Shown piece by piece: positions 39,401 through 51,290 of a stretch of DNA of 64,000 nt. This DNA comes from Pomacea canaliculata (lineage: Eukaryota; Mollusca; Gastropoda; Architaenioglossa; Ampullariidae). Each line of letters opens with the position of its first letter. The stretch's first letter is position 1. Under the pieces are notes generated by a model. That model saw only the letters and a program-made list of their open reading frames with translations, did no database searches and was not told where the DNA came from. The stretch lies in NCBI RefSeq assembly GCF_003073045.1, contig NC_037599.1:22820555-22884554 (forward strand), in the 5' to 3' direction. The translations under genes and the position numbers were made by a program.

Positions 39401-41250
39401 CTGAAATGCAATTGCTCTTGCTTACTACTTGACTTTTAAACAGAAAAAGAACAGAGACTAGCAGTTTTATTTCTAACTGTTTAATGTTTTTGATCTCATT
39501 TTTCCAGAAGGCAAACTTGCTTAAATAATTTATTTTAATGTTTTCATAGGAAAAGTAAACATTAGTTTATCTTCTCACATGTAAGTGCACATTGTTGTGT
39601 AAGAAATGCTGCGCTGCTGACATTTCAAACTTTAGTATACATTATTTACTCACTGCATCGCCACTTGTTTGGCCTGAAGTTGCAGGTCAGGAACGAGATG
39701 CGTCGCATCAACAGTCAAACCCATTGGTGGGTGGGGCTTCAGAAGATATCTGATGGCAAGTGGCAGTGGTTTGGAAAGCCTCCGATGTTATCCCCTGCAG
39801 TAACGTGAGTTACCATTTAATTCATTTTAAAGACCTTATCTACCTCCATACCTGTCTACATCCTTTATTCAGACATTCGCCCTCTTGGTAAGGCCTTGCA
39901 GATCGCTGCTGGTGCCTGCCATCAAAGCTATGATTTCATGCTTGAAGATGTAAATACATTCTTTGTCCTGTTTCACATCTCCTAACCCTTCTAACTTTTA
40001 TTTATCCTTGCAGACAGTGGAAGAAGGACGTGCTCATCACAGAGGACTGTCTGGTGATGGACTCTGATGGTTTTCTGAGTGGCATGCCATGTGATTCCTC
40101 TCTGTTCTTCATATGTGTGAAATCAAGTGAATACTCAAGAATTATAATCTATATTATCGTTTTAATGAAGTTGATAAAATACTAAATATTTAAAACATGA
40201 TGCCAACAGGTGATCATAACATGGACGAAGGAATTCACGCCCATCGTTGACTAAAGTGTCTTGTGATGCGAATAGTGTGTACAAGTGTGGGTGAACATGT
40301 TGTAAGACCAAAGATGTAAAACTGCCAAACTATATTTAGTGTAGAAATAATGATGTTATACTGACACAGATAAATTGTTGCTAGTGTCCGGTATTTGTCC
40401 TCACTGACAATGAATGCTTGTGTGAATAATGATATTGAAGAGCATCTAAAAACATCAACCAGGTCATTTTCTCTTTATTTGTAGACAACTGTGAATCTGA
40501 ATGGATCAACAGATTCCCTTCCTGTTACAAGTTGTCTAGTAAGACCATGTCGTGGTCTGGTGCCCAAGACAGTTGCAAAGCCGAGGGAACAAATCTGCTG
40601 ATCGTCAGAACTTTAAGCCAACTGGTCTGTAGTGTAGACAAACACAGTTCAAGAAATAGTTTCAAAAATTTCTCTTGGTCTTTCTATATTAGATTGGCTA
40701 ACAGGGTAACAAATGCTGTCAATGTCATGTCTGGGACTATATCGTTGTTGAAATCGTGTTACTATGAACATTAATACACAGGCTTGTAGAAGGTAGACTA
40801 CAAAATTATGTTAGATTTTTCAAGAATATAAGAATTCCTCTGTGTGTGTGTGTGTGTGTGGTTATCATTTAGTTCGTATGTATCTAGCACCTTCGTTATC
40901 GTCTGATGATGACATTTTACTGTGAGATACATTATGTGGAATAGTGTTGTGTTGTCATTTGATTATAAATAATAATAATATGACATTTTTTTTCTATTCC
41001 CTCTCCAGATAAAGATACAGAATGATATTGATATGAAGACTTCGCCATGTTGGGTAGGAGTGCGAAGGACATCTCCAAGTAACGAGGAACTGAAGCAGGA
41101 CAAGGTTTCTCAAAAGTGTGGAATGATCACCTCGAATAATTCACTGGTCTTCACGGACTGCACAGCATTTCACTCCTACATCTGCCAAAAAACTCGTAGT
41201 AAGTGGGAAACATTTTTAGCAATTCACAGGCATTTTAAACATAAGCCCTA
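36388..41250 (+). CDS. Secreted protein with three C-type lectin domains (gene)
   Basis: Exons: 36388-36442, 36952-37109, 38702-38829, 39133-39293, 39686-39804, 40014-40126, 40485-40624, 41009-41198. A signal peptide (MSPRMVSVTVVVILLL) precedes three C-type lectin-like domains (CTLDs), each starting with a Cys-x(3)-Trp...SCY block. CTLD1 has EPN, the mannose-type Ca2+/sugar motif, and LNDAPC near the usual WND site. CTLD2 and CTLD3 lack EPN or QPD and are probably not Ca2+-dependent sugar binders. CTLD1 lacks its central exon. All junctions observed keep frame without corrections, unlike the other genes here. Likely a secreted recognition or mucosal/immune lectin. The 3' end is uncertain: the reading frame runs on past the last donor to TAG at 41249, inside the left terminal repeat of a transposon. 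Confidence 0.8.
36952..37109 (+). CDS. Lectin gene exon 2: N-terminal half of CTLD1
   Basis: Acceptor aaaacag, donor gtaagc, phase 1 to 0. CGSDWVLLNSSCYQLSLEPK and SALASCQEKDADLVSLES show the first Cys pair and the helix-alpha2 pattern of a CTLD. Confidence 0.88.
37110..38701. other. Lectin intron where the central CTLD1 exon should be
   Basis: By analogy with CTLD2, an exon of about 120 bases (phase 0 to 2, containing a WxGL motif) is expected here. I found no reading frame with that motif and paired splice sites. Confidence 0.5.
38702..38829 (+). CDS. Lectin gene exon: C-terminal half of CTLD1 with EPN
   Basis: Donor gtaagt. LWNEGEPNNVKSHEDCVEMY followed by KLNDAPCEGQQFYICKKY is a textbook CTLD core: EPN, the long-loop Cys, ND and the final CEGQQFYIC strand. 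Confidence 0.9.
39133..39293 (+). CDS. Lectin gene exon: N-terminal part of CTLD2
   Basis: Acceptor ttgcgtag, donor gtatgc, phase 1 to 0. CDTNWIMILDSCYKIYNEAK and AAQRSCNEDGANLLTLESLD match the opening of a CTLD. Confidence 0.88.
39686..39804 (+). CDS. Lectin gene exon: central part of CTLD2 (WWVGL)
   Basis: Acceptor gttgcag, donor gtgagt, phase 0 to 2, 119 bases. It contains WWVGLQKISDGKWQWFGKPP, the conserved WIGL-type core strand plus the GxWxW turn. Confidence 0.9.
40014..40126 (+). CDS. Lectin gene exon: C-terminal part of CTLD2
   Basis: Acceptor ccttgcag, donor gtgaat, phase 2 to 1. EDCLVMDSDGFLSGMPCDSS and LFFICVKS supply the last two conserved Cys. No EPN/QPD or WND, so the sugar site is probably lost. 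Confidence 0.88.
40485..40624 (+). CDS. Lectin gene exon: N-terminal part of CTLD3
   Basis: Acceptor tttgtag, donor gtctgt, phase 1 to 0. CESEWINRFPSCYKLSSKTM and GAQDSCKAEGTNLLIVRTLS. Confidence 0.85.
40841..40860. repeat. (GT)n microsatellite
   Basis: Ten GT units in the CTLD3 intron. Confidence 0.95.
41009..41198 (+). CDS. Lectin gene exon: C-terminal part of CTLD3
   Basis: Acceptor ctctccag, donor gtaagt, phase 0 to 1. CWVGVRRTSPSNEELKQD, then QKCGMITSNNSLVFTDC and FHSYICQKTR. The central and terminal parts are fused in one exon, unlike CTLD2. Confidence 0.85.
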
Positions 41251-41427
41251 GCAGCATTGAAATAGTCCCATATGGGTCCCATAAAGATTGTCCATATGAT
41301 CTCGAAAATGCGGTTCTGACTGGATCTCCTAATACAAGCAACTACTTTAGCCAATGGCAGACGTGCACAGCCACCGCGGCCTGCCATTTTCAAATTTTGT
41401 TTCTATTCGCATTTTGTTCTCCTGCAG

Positions 41428-41492
41428 CGATCCGAAATTTAAGTGTTCTCCAGGATAAAATTGCAAGCAGCATTCGACTGTTCAACAATACA
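41428..41492 (+). CDS. Possible short exon (NLSVLQDKIASSIRLFN)
   Basis: Acceptor cctgcag, donor gtacgt, and its phase (1 in, 0 out) would fit the last lectin exon. However it lies inside the transposon-like element, so it may belong to neither gene. Weakly amphipathic helix; no recognised domain. Confidence 0.25.
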
Positions 41493-42360
41493 GTACGTTT
41501 ATCTTAACTTATACATACTCTAAATTTAATATACTAGTTATTTATTAATTCCAACAATGTCCAAATTTTAATGCAGATCAATACCACGTTCATAGGAGAA
41601 GGATAGAGCAACGTTCAGAAATACATGAAAGCATAAATCAAAGTTTTCAAGAAAGAAGTAAACGGCAGGCTCAGCAGTTCTGAACCCTAGCAATTTGATA
41701 ATTCTTTAGTCGTAATTAAAGATGCAGAGAATTCGGAGCTTGTTCAGAATTTCCTCCAATAACTTGTGATTACGATTTAACTGGCGATATTTCGATATTA
41801 GCATCCATTCGCGATGGTTTCAGCTTCGCAAAAATCTAGATCAGGATCAAAACGAAACACCTCTCCCCAAGCATCCCAGAACACTGTTGAAAACCCCCCC
41901 AAAGTTATACATTGATCTGTAGAAATAGTTCTGGAATTATTTCACCTTGGACTTAAAGAATCTCTGTCTAAATCTAGTTTGTTGGATTATCATAAAAGTA
42001 CTTCTTAAGAAAAATTAAGGTAAGATTCCACTTCAACACATTTTGATCTTCATTATCCAATTTGAATTGTTCTAGAAGATCATCTATCTTGTTCAGCTAC
42101 TTTTTAATAAATTTCTTAAAAGGGGTAAATTCATGGGTACAGGGGGGTTTACCGCCTTTAGCCTTTAGAGAGGAAAGAAAATGTACTGGCTGTGTTGTGT
42201 TAACACCTGCATTTGAACTATCAGGCAAATATGCTATTACACATACATATTTTATTTATGTTTGCTTTACATATTTATTTAACAGTGATGACAAAGAAAT
42301 AAGCTTTGCATATTAGAGATAAAATGCTACAAACTGCATGTGTTCAGCAGATGCCTTATT

Positions 42361-44960
42361 CCATTTGTTGAGTTTTTTGAAGAAGCAGAAGGTTTAAAGG
42401 GGCCAGTAGCTGTAATTCCAGACAGCTGGCTTGCTAGCATTTTTAAAAGATTCCAGTGGTCACAGGATGTGCAACTGGCCACCAAAATCTGCAAGCTTCA
42501 TTATTAAACACAGATTCCTCATGGCCCATGCATCCAGTTTGCTGCACAAGTCATTAAGTAAGTGCAATTTTTTTATTTCATAAATGAATTTATATTCAGA
42601 AAAAAATTTATGAAGCGTGGTGAGCATTGTGAAAATGACTGCTAACACCATTATGTACTGCAGGAAAAAGGAAGGAGATAAAAAGATGCATATCTGGACT
42701 GTTGGAACACTGTAGCAGGTACTGTAACTTTGGTTATTATGCTGCACTATAAAAGTGTAGTATTGTTAAAGGGAAATGTATGATATACTTTTGTTCTGGA
42801 TTGGTGAAATTAATTTGGCTACTTTTTTAATATTTCCATGAAGGTAAACTACCAAGCAGCTAGCCAAATCTGCGAGAGATTGAAAGAAATGTCGCAGGTG
42901 GAGAGTGATGACACAAATACTCCCAATCAAACAAAAAGCCACGGATAACTCCGATTAGATTTTGGTCAGTTTTCATTTTCTCTTCTAATTTTAGGATCTT
43001 TTTTGACATTGTAAGGGACACAAGGCTGCTGTCAATTTCCTGGTAAAAATAGCATATTTAAAATGATAAACAAATTTTTTCTTAATAAAATGTTTCTTTA
43101 AAAAAAATAAAGTTTTTTAACAAACATATCAACAGCTCTATAGTTTTAAATTTACTGAGCTAAATAAGTTTATGCAAATATATTCATTTGACACAGAGAT
43201 GCACAGCTAACAGACATCGAAGGAGAGAAGAATGCCGAGAATCACTATGTGAGGACCATTCAATGCAGAAGTGTCCACCACCTTGCCATACTCTTCTGCC
43301 GCCAGTAGTTGTCAGCCCTAGGGTTCCCCAAGTAGTAGCTATCGACAAGTACATTTAACCTTTGCTTCACATCTCCAACACTCATTCTCAGTTTTTTCAT
43401 CCTGCCAGCATAGGGACCCACAACCCCTTGGAAGGTAATTTGAAGTCATTTTGGTTTATAATCATTTAAAAGTTTGTTACTTTCTTACTCTCGGCCAAGA
43501 CTTATTAACAGTGTTTTGTGAAATATAGCCAGAAGTGGAAAATCCCAGCCTTCTTTTGGCATAGTGAAAAAAAAATGAAATAAATATGGATCAGATATCA
43601 AATAGATATATGACAAATAGGAAAAGCAACCAAGAGTAGTTATATTTTCCAAGCATTGTGAATTATAGTGAAGCCAGCAAAGATTACATCTTATATGTTT
43701 TCTGCTATTGTGTTCGTTGGTTCCAGCTCAACTAGAGAAACCTGGGACAGCAGCAACTGTCTTTTCTGGAAGAGATGAGAGGTGATATAAAAGATGTGAA
43801 AAGGAGGCTTCAAGGATGGAGAAACAACACCAGGAAAAGGAGTGACAGGAGGAAACTGCCAGAGGGTTCCAGTTTCCCTTACAATCTTCAGAGGATGTTG
43901 ACCATCTGGAGTGGGATTGAAAGACTGACCCAGGAAAACGGACACACTCAGTATGTGCTGTATTCTGATTTGTTAGTAGGAGGAGTCAAATCTATTCTGC
44001 TATTCCCTTTGAAGGTTTTATAGCATTTATTTATAGAACAAATGACATGTTGCAGTACTAAAAAGTAACAAAGGCATTGTTATGTTGGCATGATTACAGC
44101 TGATAATAAATTTTCTGTAACAACTTCAGCTTGTTACAGAGAAAAATGGGAAATTTCCTTAATGGTTTTTCATCCATATTTTGTTTTATAATACTAGTTC
44201 TCATAACATGTATCATGATACTGCCCACAGCAACTTTATTTTAAAAAATGATGTATGCTTATTATTGTCTGTTTCCAGGAATGCCATTTGACGATGGGTG
44301 GAATATTCACTTTAAAGCACGGGTGAGAGCATACTATCTGTGCTATTGTCAACTGACTCAGCCCGACAACTTCGGTCGTGTTACACAACATCAGTGGTCT
44401 GAAAGAGAAGTAAGGGACTCAAGAACAAGGCACTCCTTATTTTACAAACAGTTCAGGGTAAGGATTTAAATATTTGACTGTGTTTTCATGAGATTAAAAA
44501 AAACATTACAGGGAGACAACTCTAGCCTGGCAAACTTTTCCTACCTCATTTCATTGTGATCCAATTACATTTGAAAATTAAAATAGGACACACGTTTTAG
44601 CAGTGTCTAGTCCTTAATCAGCTGGTTAACACTGTGTAGAAAGGAATGAACACAATAATTGATAGACATCTTTAGTTTCGCATGTATTGGATTTTTAAAA
44701 AAATCATATATGTCCAAGAGTGTGTGCCTAAAGAAATCTAAGCAGTTCCACTTGTAGTTCCTTTCCTGAATTATAAGCTAAAATTGTTATGGCACTTTAC
44801 ATATCTATATGATTTGCTTTACCTTCCTTTTTCTCATTATATTCTGGATTTAGGGTCGGTGACCTGCAATTAAGTGATTACTTTTTTATGCGGACCTCAT
44901 ATTCTTATATTTGTTCTATTTTTAGATGCTGCAGAAAAGGTTATCCTGAAGTACAGATGC
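42361..44960 (+). pseudogene. Broken multi-exon cassette, DUF4806-like by eye
   Basis: Segments: 42361-42500 (PFVEFFEEAEGLKGPVAVIP then DSWLASIF), 42844-42948 (YQAASQICERLKEMSQVESD, stop TAA), 43197-43350 (Arg- and Cys/Pro-rich), 43736-43950 (QQQLSFLEEMRGDIKDVKRR and LPEGSSFPYNLQRMLTIW), 44279-44460 (DDGWNIHFKARVRAYYLCYC). The first segment (VEF...VAVIPDSW), the acidic Ser segment, the coiled coil and the LP...FP motif occur in that order in repetitive invertebrate genes annotated with DUF4806, as I recall them. Stops and frame changes inside mean this copy is not functional. Assignment from memory, unchecked. Confidence 0.4.
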
Positions 44961-45590
44961 TGACCCTGCAGGTGTATACATCAATTTGGTTAGGCTGGTG
45001 CTCAGGATCAGAGAATAGCAGAAGGAAGGGGCTGAGCACAGCCTGTACAAGTCAGTAAATTGTATGGGGGACGACGAGTGAAAGCTGTACAACTTTACCT
45101 GCAGAAAAAAAGACTGTTAGTTTTAACAAGATTTTTTTTATCAGCTATTATAAAAGTACAAGTTTTAAATTTGCATATTTTTTAAAATGGTTGTAGTTAA
45201 TACCAGAAGCTGCAATCCAGCCTGGAACGCGTTATATTTAATCTCGTGGATTTTATTTATTATAAGAAATGTCTGTTGAAGCTTTAATCACTCCCTTTGA
45301 AAGCAATTCGTTCATGCTCATCATTTGATATATTGTAATAGATCTATTGAACTTTTCTTTGGGAAAAAAATTCTAATTAAGTAAAACTGCAATTTAATTT
45401 AATGTTTTGTCAGTGGATACTTGTTTTTGCTTCTTCTACAACTCATAATCAAAAACGAGTGTTGCTTTAACATGTCATGAGGAAAACATTTTTATGCATT
45501 AAATGGACAATGCTTACAATTGTTGTATATTTAAAATTATTTTTTAATGACCTTGCTTTTTATCCTTTTTCACAGACATTTAATCTCTTC

Positions 45591-45596
45591 AATAAA
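45591..45596 (+). terminator. Polyadenylation signal inside the TIR element
   Basis: AATAAA downstream of the broken cassette and within the element's right part; a plausible 3' end for its ancestral gene. Confidence 0.4.
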
Positions 45597-45944
45597 CGTC
45601 AGTAAAAGACAATCATCATGTTTTTTTTTTTTTTTATTAACATTTGCATTTTTTGTGCACTTTTTTGCTGCTTAATAATCGAATCATGGAAACACTCTTA
45701 TTAATCCCATTTGTTTTGGCATTTATAAGGTTATTTTGATGATTTGGGTATTCAATGTATTCCGGAGCCGTTTAGGACGGCAGGCGGGGAGAGGGGTGAT
45801 AATGTGGGGGAGGACGATTTTTATGTATCTTTCCATTTTCTTGTTTTTTTTTTTTGTGACTATCTTTCTTTTTCGATCAAATACCTAAAAATACCAATAA
45901 TATCATCAAAGAATTCAAACTGGATTTATCTGGGATCTACCCGG

Positions 45945-45951
<7 letters not shown>

Positions 45952-45976
<25 letters not shown>
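45952..45976. repeat. (CA)n microsatellite
   Basis: About 12 CA units inside the right end of the TIR element. Confidence 0.95.
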
Positions 45977-46093
45977 AAACACATATGGGTCCCATGCTTT
46001 ACCCGTTTTCACTCTCGGCCTGAGACCCATATGGATTTGGCAGATGAATCCCGGGTAAATCCCATATGGGTTCCTCTTTCAATGCTACTAGGG

Positions 46094-49000
46094 AGGAAGT
46101 TATATAGAGGGAATTGATAGATTTCTACAATTTTCCTAATATTTGCTACTTCTAAAGAGTATAACTAAGTAAATATAGTTTTCAAGTTAAAAGGTTAAAA
46201 GGATCAGAATTGCCAATGTCTTTGATATCACTGCATTGTCATAATGTTAGTGTCTAAAGGTGAATGACGATACATGGCTATCAACTTTTCAATTTTCGAG
46301 AAAAAAGGAGTTGTAGATTGTGAAACCAAAACTAAAAACACTAAACAGATTTAATACATTCTACTTTTGTTTTAGCTATTATGTTCAGATCATAAAAGAA
46401 ACTTTCTGTGTGACACATGTGATATGAAAAGTTACAAAATCTTTTTTTCTAATAAAAGTGGCAGTAAAATGTTACATAAGTGTAAGCATGCCTTCAGTAT
46501 TCATTCCTACCCCTGAACAGCTGAACTACTGTCGTTCCATCCACAGATTCATCCTTTGATTATTCACACACATTTGTGTCTCCCCCACTGCCTCAAAGTA
46601 GTGCTACTTCCTGATAATTATACTTTCGGTTAAGAGGTCTAATTTAGGTATAATTTAATCGTATTTAATCCATGTACACTTGTCAACATTTCACTGCACA
46701 TTTCAAAAAACTTTGTATGCAATGTGCATCAGTTTTGAATTGCATTGTACATTTTCCAATTGATATTTTTGGAAATGTATATTATTACACTGAAATTGCT
46801 CCAGCCACACGAATTTGCAATTAGATGATGCAGTAAATATCTGTAATATGATACTTTAAGGGCTCAGGAAAGATGTATTTTTAGGGTAAAGAAATTAATG
46901 GATAAATGTACCTGTCATGTCTGCAACTGTTTGTTCAGTAAACACAACACAAAGAATACTGAGGAAGTAAAATGTTCTACCTACAACAAAACTTCTGTAA
47001 CACTCATTGTGAAAAAGACCAAAGAGGAACAAAATAAATCAACGAATGATTTTTTCAAAGCAAATTCTCGTAATCGAACCAACAATGTTAAGGTATGTTT
47101 CTATCAAAGTCAATGTGCATAAATAATAAATATAATTTTTATACATAGTTTTACACATAAGCTCTGATAAGTTCCTAGTGTTATTGTTTATAACAAAGTG
47201 TGGTAACAACCTTACTTGCACCAGCCGTGGCTTAAGCCTACCCTCCCCCTACTCCTCTTGGGATATACGGATATTACATTTCTACTGAAAAATGATTCTT
47301 ACTTAATTCAAACTATACAATATCATTTTTGTTAACAAATATAAGTAATGATGAAGTGTTGTTTTCATAGTTTAAGTAGTAAGCATTTTAAAACAAAATT
47401 TTGGCGACAATAGTTCTTTATTCTAGGAGGATATGAACAGTAAAGCAGGGTGAATTTTTTTTTGTAAAGTGGGGATTAACTGAAGTTAAATTGATAACAA
47501 CTACAAAAAATCATGAAAAATGACAAAGTGTTAGAATGAATGTACAATACGAGTAATCAATTATATTTACAAGAGTTTGTGTACCTGAAGTCAGGAAATC
47601 CTCAGATGACATTTATTCCATGGTCATTTAATGTGGGTCTTTGTGCGAAGTTTCTGCGTCGTGAATAGAAGGCCCGTTTGATCTTGGGTTTCGAAAGGAA
47701 TGTTTACACAATTCCGGTTTAGAGATGAGATGGTGATGAGATAGAAAACTAGCTCACAGAGCGCTCCTCGAGTAATTAAAAAAAAATAAAGTGTCTGGTT
47801 AAAATGAGAGTACGAAGCTTCAGAGAGATAGGTGTATTTTCAATCATGAATAGCATGGATAGTCTGAAGCTTAAACTAAGACCTGTTACTAGTGTAAGAC
47901 AGGAAGGCAGAAAAGGAGAGAAGGAGGAGTAGATAACCTTCCCTTCTTTAATGACTCATTTATTTATTTCAGACAACGGTCCCTGCTCTTCGTTCGTGCC
48001 CGAAACAATATCCGGGTGTGCGAAGTTATTTCAAACCAAATCTTTTTTTGTTATTTTTTTGTTTGTTTTTTTGTGATTTACACCAACAAACAAAAACATA
48101 ACATGTCTATGCTCTTTTGTGTGTGCATGCACACCTTCTTTTTAATGCTGTATAGATGCCACAGTGTTCAGTCCTAAACACATTTTTGCCAGTACTTTTT
48201 TTTGTTTTGTTTTTGTTTTTGTTTGTTTTTTTTTTTGGTTGTGTTTTTTTTGTTTTACGACATTTATAGGTCAATTTTGCCTGTGAATTTCTGATACAAA
48301 GCAACTTTGTGTAATGTGTTTGTTTCATATTATAAATACATTATTGGTGAGAAAAATAAAAACTTGAAGAAAAAACCCCCAAAAACATAACAATGAAAGT
48401 GGACCTTAATAATACAGAAACATTTCCATGCATTTAACATACAACTATTACCATGTCAGCTACAGGGGGAGATCCTTGGGGGGTGACACATCCACTGGAC
48501 TACCCCATTTCTTAGACACTATACACCCTATCCCTGACTAATTTCACCATAACAAAAAATCAGTTCACTACAATTCTTAAAGTTATATACCTTTTAGAGA
48601 AAAAAAGTTATTTTACAGTGTTATATAATGTTGTTCTGTCATTGACTGAATCTATGATGTCACACATATCTGTATTTCACAAATAAGAAATTATGACAGT
48701 AGGTATGTGATTTTTTTTTAAAGAAAAATATATAATGATTATGTATTGTATATTTAGCATTTGTATATCGCAATAGAGGTAGAAGCAGAATGAATAGAAT
48801 ATGTGTTGTGAGTGAGGGTGTGTGTGTATATGTGTATGTGTTTAAAACATGTCAATTGGCATCATGTACAATCTATTACCATAAGTGTAATCTGGCTAAG
48901 GAAAAAGGCAATAATTGTATAGAATTTGATGAAAAACAATCAATAGTACCTAGTAACACAAGTTTTGAAATAGCAATGCTTTGTCTTGACAAATATAGGA

Positions 49001-49660
49001 CGATGGTAGGTGTATTTTTTGAAAAAAAAATCAGCAAGAGATGAAAGTAGACAAATATTCTGAAATCTGGTAATACAAACTTACACATGATCGCTCATCA
49101 TTCAGTTCAGTAATGCCACTTGCTGGTGTGCCGGTGATGCTTGAAATATGTTACAAATAAAACAATTTGATTAGAAGTGATTATAATGATGCTATGAAGA
49201 CTTACAATAAAGGTAATGATCCTGACTTATTATAATGTAATGTGTTTAGAAGATTAAATAACAAATACTAAATTTAATGGACATTAATAGCTTACACATT
49301 ATGACATTAAAACTATGGATTGTCAAAAAAAACAAAAACACAAACACAAACACAAAAGAGAGAGAAAGAGGAAGAAAAGATGTGGACAGGATTCGCAGGC
49401 TCCATCATTAGACGTCACAATTGAAATGTATTATTCTCACTTAAAAAGAAAGAGAATGCAAAACACAAAAACTTCAATGTGATGAGAGAAGCTGCTATAC
49501 GGAGTCCATTTTGCCGAAAAAAACATCTGGCTTACTATTATTAGTGTAGTAATATTCTATACAATGATCTTTCTTTATTTCCAATACAAATGGCATTGCA
49601 GTAGATGCAATATTGAAACATGCACCGGTAAATATATAACTTTAACATATAGTAGAATAA
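46094..49660. other. AT-rich intergenic, no gene recognised
   Basis: Only short frames, no splice-bounded coding exon, T-rich and A-rich runs (48,190-48,250). Nothing with recognisable protein similarity on either strand. Confidence 0.6.
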
Positions 49661-49669
49661 AGGCTGAAT

Positions 49670-51290
49670 ATCTTATCTGTATTTGACTCCAAATATTAGC
49701 TGTTTCTTTACTTCTATCGTCGTGAGAGGGTAATGAGCACATTTTTGGTTTTTACTGGACTTAAAGAGATCATTCCAAAATTGTTTTAACAGTAATACAA
49801 TCAAGAAAAAAAGTGTTCTATAGATCTTGCCCTTGACTGGGTGCAAGAAAGTCAAAAGCATCTGATCCTTAGTTTTATTTGCATATATTAGTGTGATGTT
49901 TGTAGCTAGAACACGATGCAGAGATATTGGATATGAAAAACCACTGATGTTAGTTTTGTATCCATTGTAACATAAAAGGGTGAGCAAATATGTCCCCCTG
50001 AAGGTCTGAAACTGTTTTTTCCCATTTTCTAATGGCATGTAGGAGGCGTCTGTGAACATAACTGTTTTTATTTATATATATATTGTGCCTTTTCTGCTTA
50101 TTATGGCTAACAGTTGTGCATAGCTGTAAGAAATATTTCTGTCCGATTGTTTCCAAAGTGACCCAATCTTTCTTTATAGTGACAATGGCCATGATTCTAC
50201 TATATAATTATCTAGAAAGCGTTTAATATATTTTGCATGAAATTGTGAATACTTCAATTTTAGTATGCCATTATTATTCAAGTAAATCCACACAATTATT
50301 GTCATAATGATTACAGTTAAACCATTTTCTACTCTTTTTATGTATCATTTTTGGACAGAAAAGTTTAAAAAATACGGTTATCGCAGAAATTCTGTAAGTG
50401 TCGGTAGCTAGCAGCAGGGGTAGATCTAATGCAAAAGTCAGGGAAAAAATAGCAAATACATCTTTCCCCAAAATACATTTGTTTCAAGCAAATATATTTT
50501 CAAGAAAGTATCCTCCATACTGTTGAAAATTTAAAATCGATTGATGAATCGTGAATTTAAAGGTTACTTCCAGCGCATTTGATGTAACAAATATCCTTAT
50601 CCCAAGCCTTTGAGTGCATTATGCAAAGCATATTTGATATCTACTTTAGTGCCCTTCTGAGTTCATTTCGCTATAACAGTGTTTTTTAATTTTAATAATT
50701 TTCTTCTTCCCAAATGACGCAAGGCTGATACGTGAATTTTTTAAGGAATATCCTTACCAGGACAGAAGAGTATAAATAGATGAGTAAATAAAGACAGTAT
50801 AAGGGATTGAACCTTTACAGCGTTTCTTCCTATTGGTGTGAGATCTCGCTTGCCTTCCATACCTTGGCATAAATCTTGTGCATTTGTTGATGGAAAAATC
50901 TGGTTTTGTAGTTTATTGATCAGCACAGCTTTCAAGTCTAGAGAAAAGTAATACAAGACGTAATGCTTCGAATTCCATATGAATTTTTTTAATTGAGTGC
51001 GATCGTTTGCAAACAGCCTTGAATTAATACCAATCCAAATTGCAGCAGTGTGTATCAAAGTAATATTGAGATGAAAACAGAGAAGCCTCTCCAATTCCCA
51101 AACATTGCTTGAAAAAGATTCTTTAGATCCATCAAGAAACAATGACATGTCTCACACAGCAAATTGTGACACTAAGAATGATTTGTTTCTTCACAACTAT
51201 ACTTTAGAATATCGGGCATTATCTCTAAAGTAGAATGGATGAGGAATTTCGGCACACATATTTGAGGAAGATTATATGGCGAAAGACGGA
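49670..51290 (-). pseudogene. Decayed LINE (L1-type) reverse transcriptase fragment
   Basis: Minus-strand reading from 51,290 downward shows, in order, remnants of L1-type ORF2: AEIPHPFYFRDN (ICAEI-like block), SQFAV then a stop then DMSLFLDGSKESF (the FADD catalytic block, broken), AAIWIGINSRLFAND, RDLTPIGRNAVKVQSLILSL with THLFILF, then VWEEENY and KGTKVDIKYALH, and further 3' the blocks at 49,673-50,192. The order and spacing fit a 5'-truncated or strongly mutated non-LTR element. The frame is broken many times and the Asp-Asp catalytic motif is damaged. It cannot encode an active enzyme. Confidence 0.6.

Larger units (their letters stand above)
41246..46093. mobile_element. 4.85-kb terminal-inverted-repeat element carrying a broken gene cassette
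   Basis: The left end CCCTAGCAGCATTGAAA and the right end TTTCAATGCTACTAGGG are near-perfect reverse complements. Inside both ends lies the palindrome CCCATATGGG, with extra ATATGGG copies at 45,983-46,070 beside a (CA)n run. The interior holds coding-like segments and an AATAAA at 45591. A target duplication could not be fixed because the end itself is palindromic (CTAG). It lies immediately after the last recognised lectin exon. Confidence 0.65.

Noticed and set aside
49321..49380. A-rich/GA-rich run as a possible retroposon tail
   Set aside because: It is in the wrong position and strand to be the tail of the minus-strand LINE as delimited, and no target duplication was visible.
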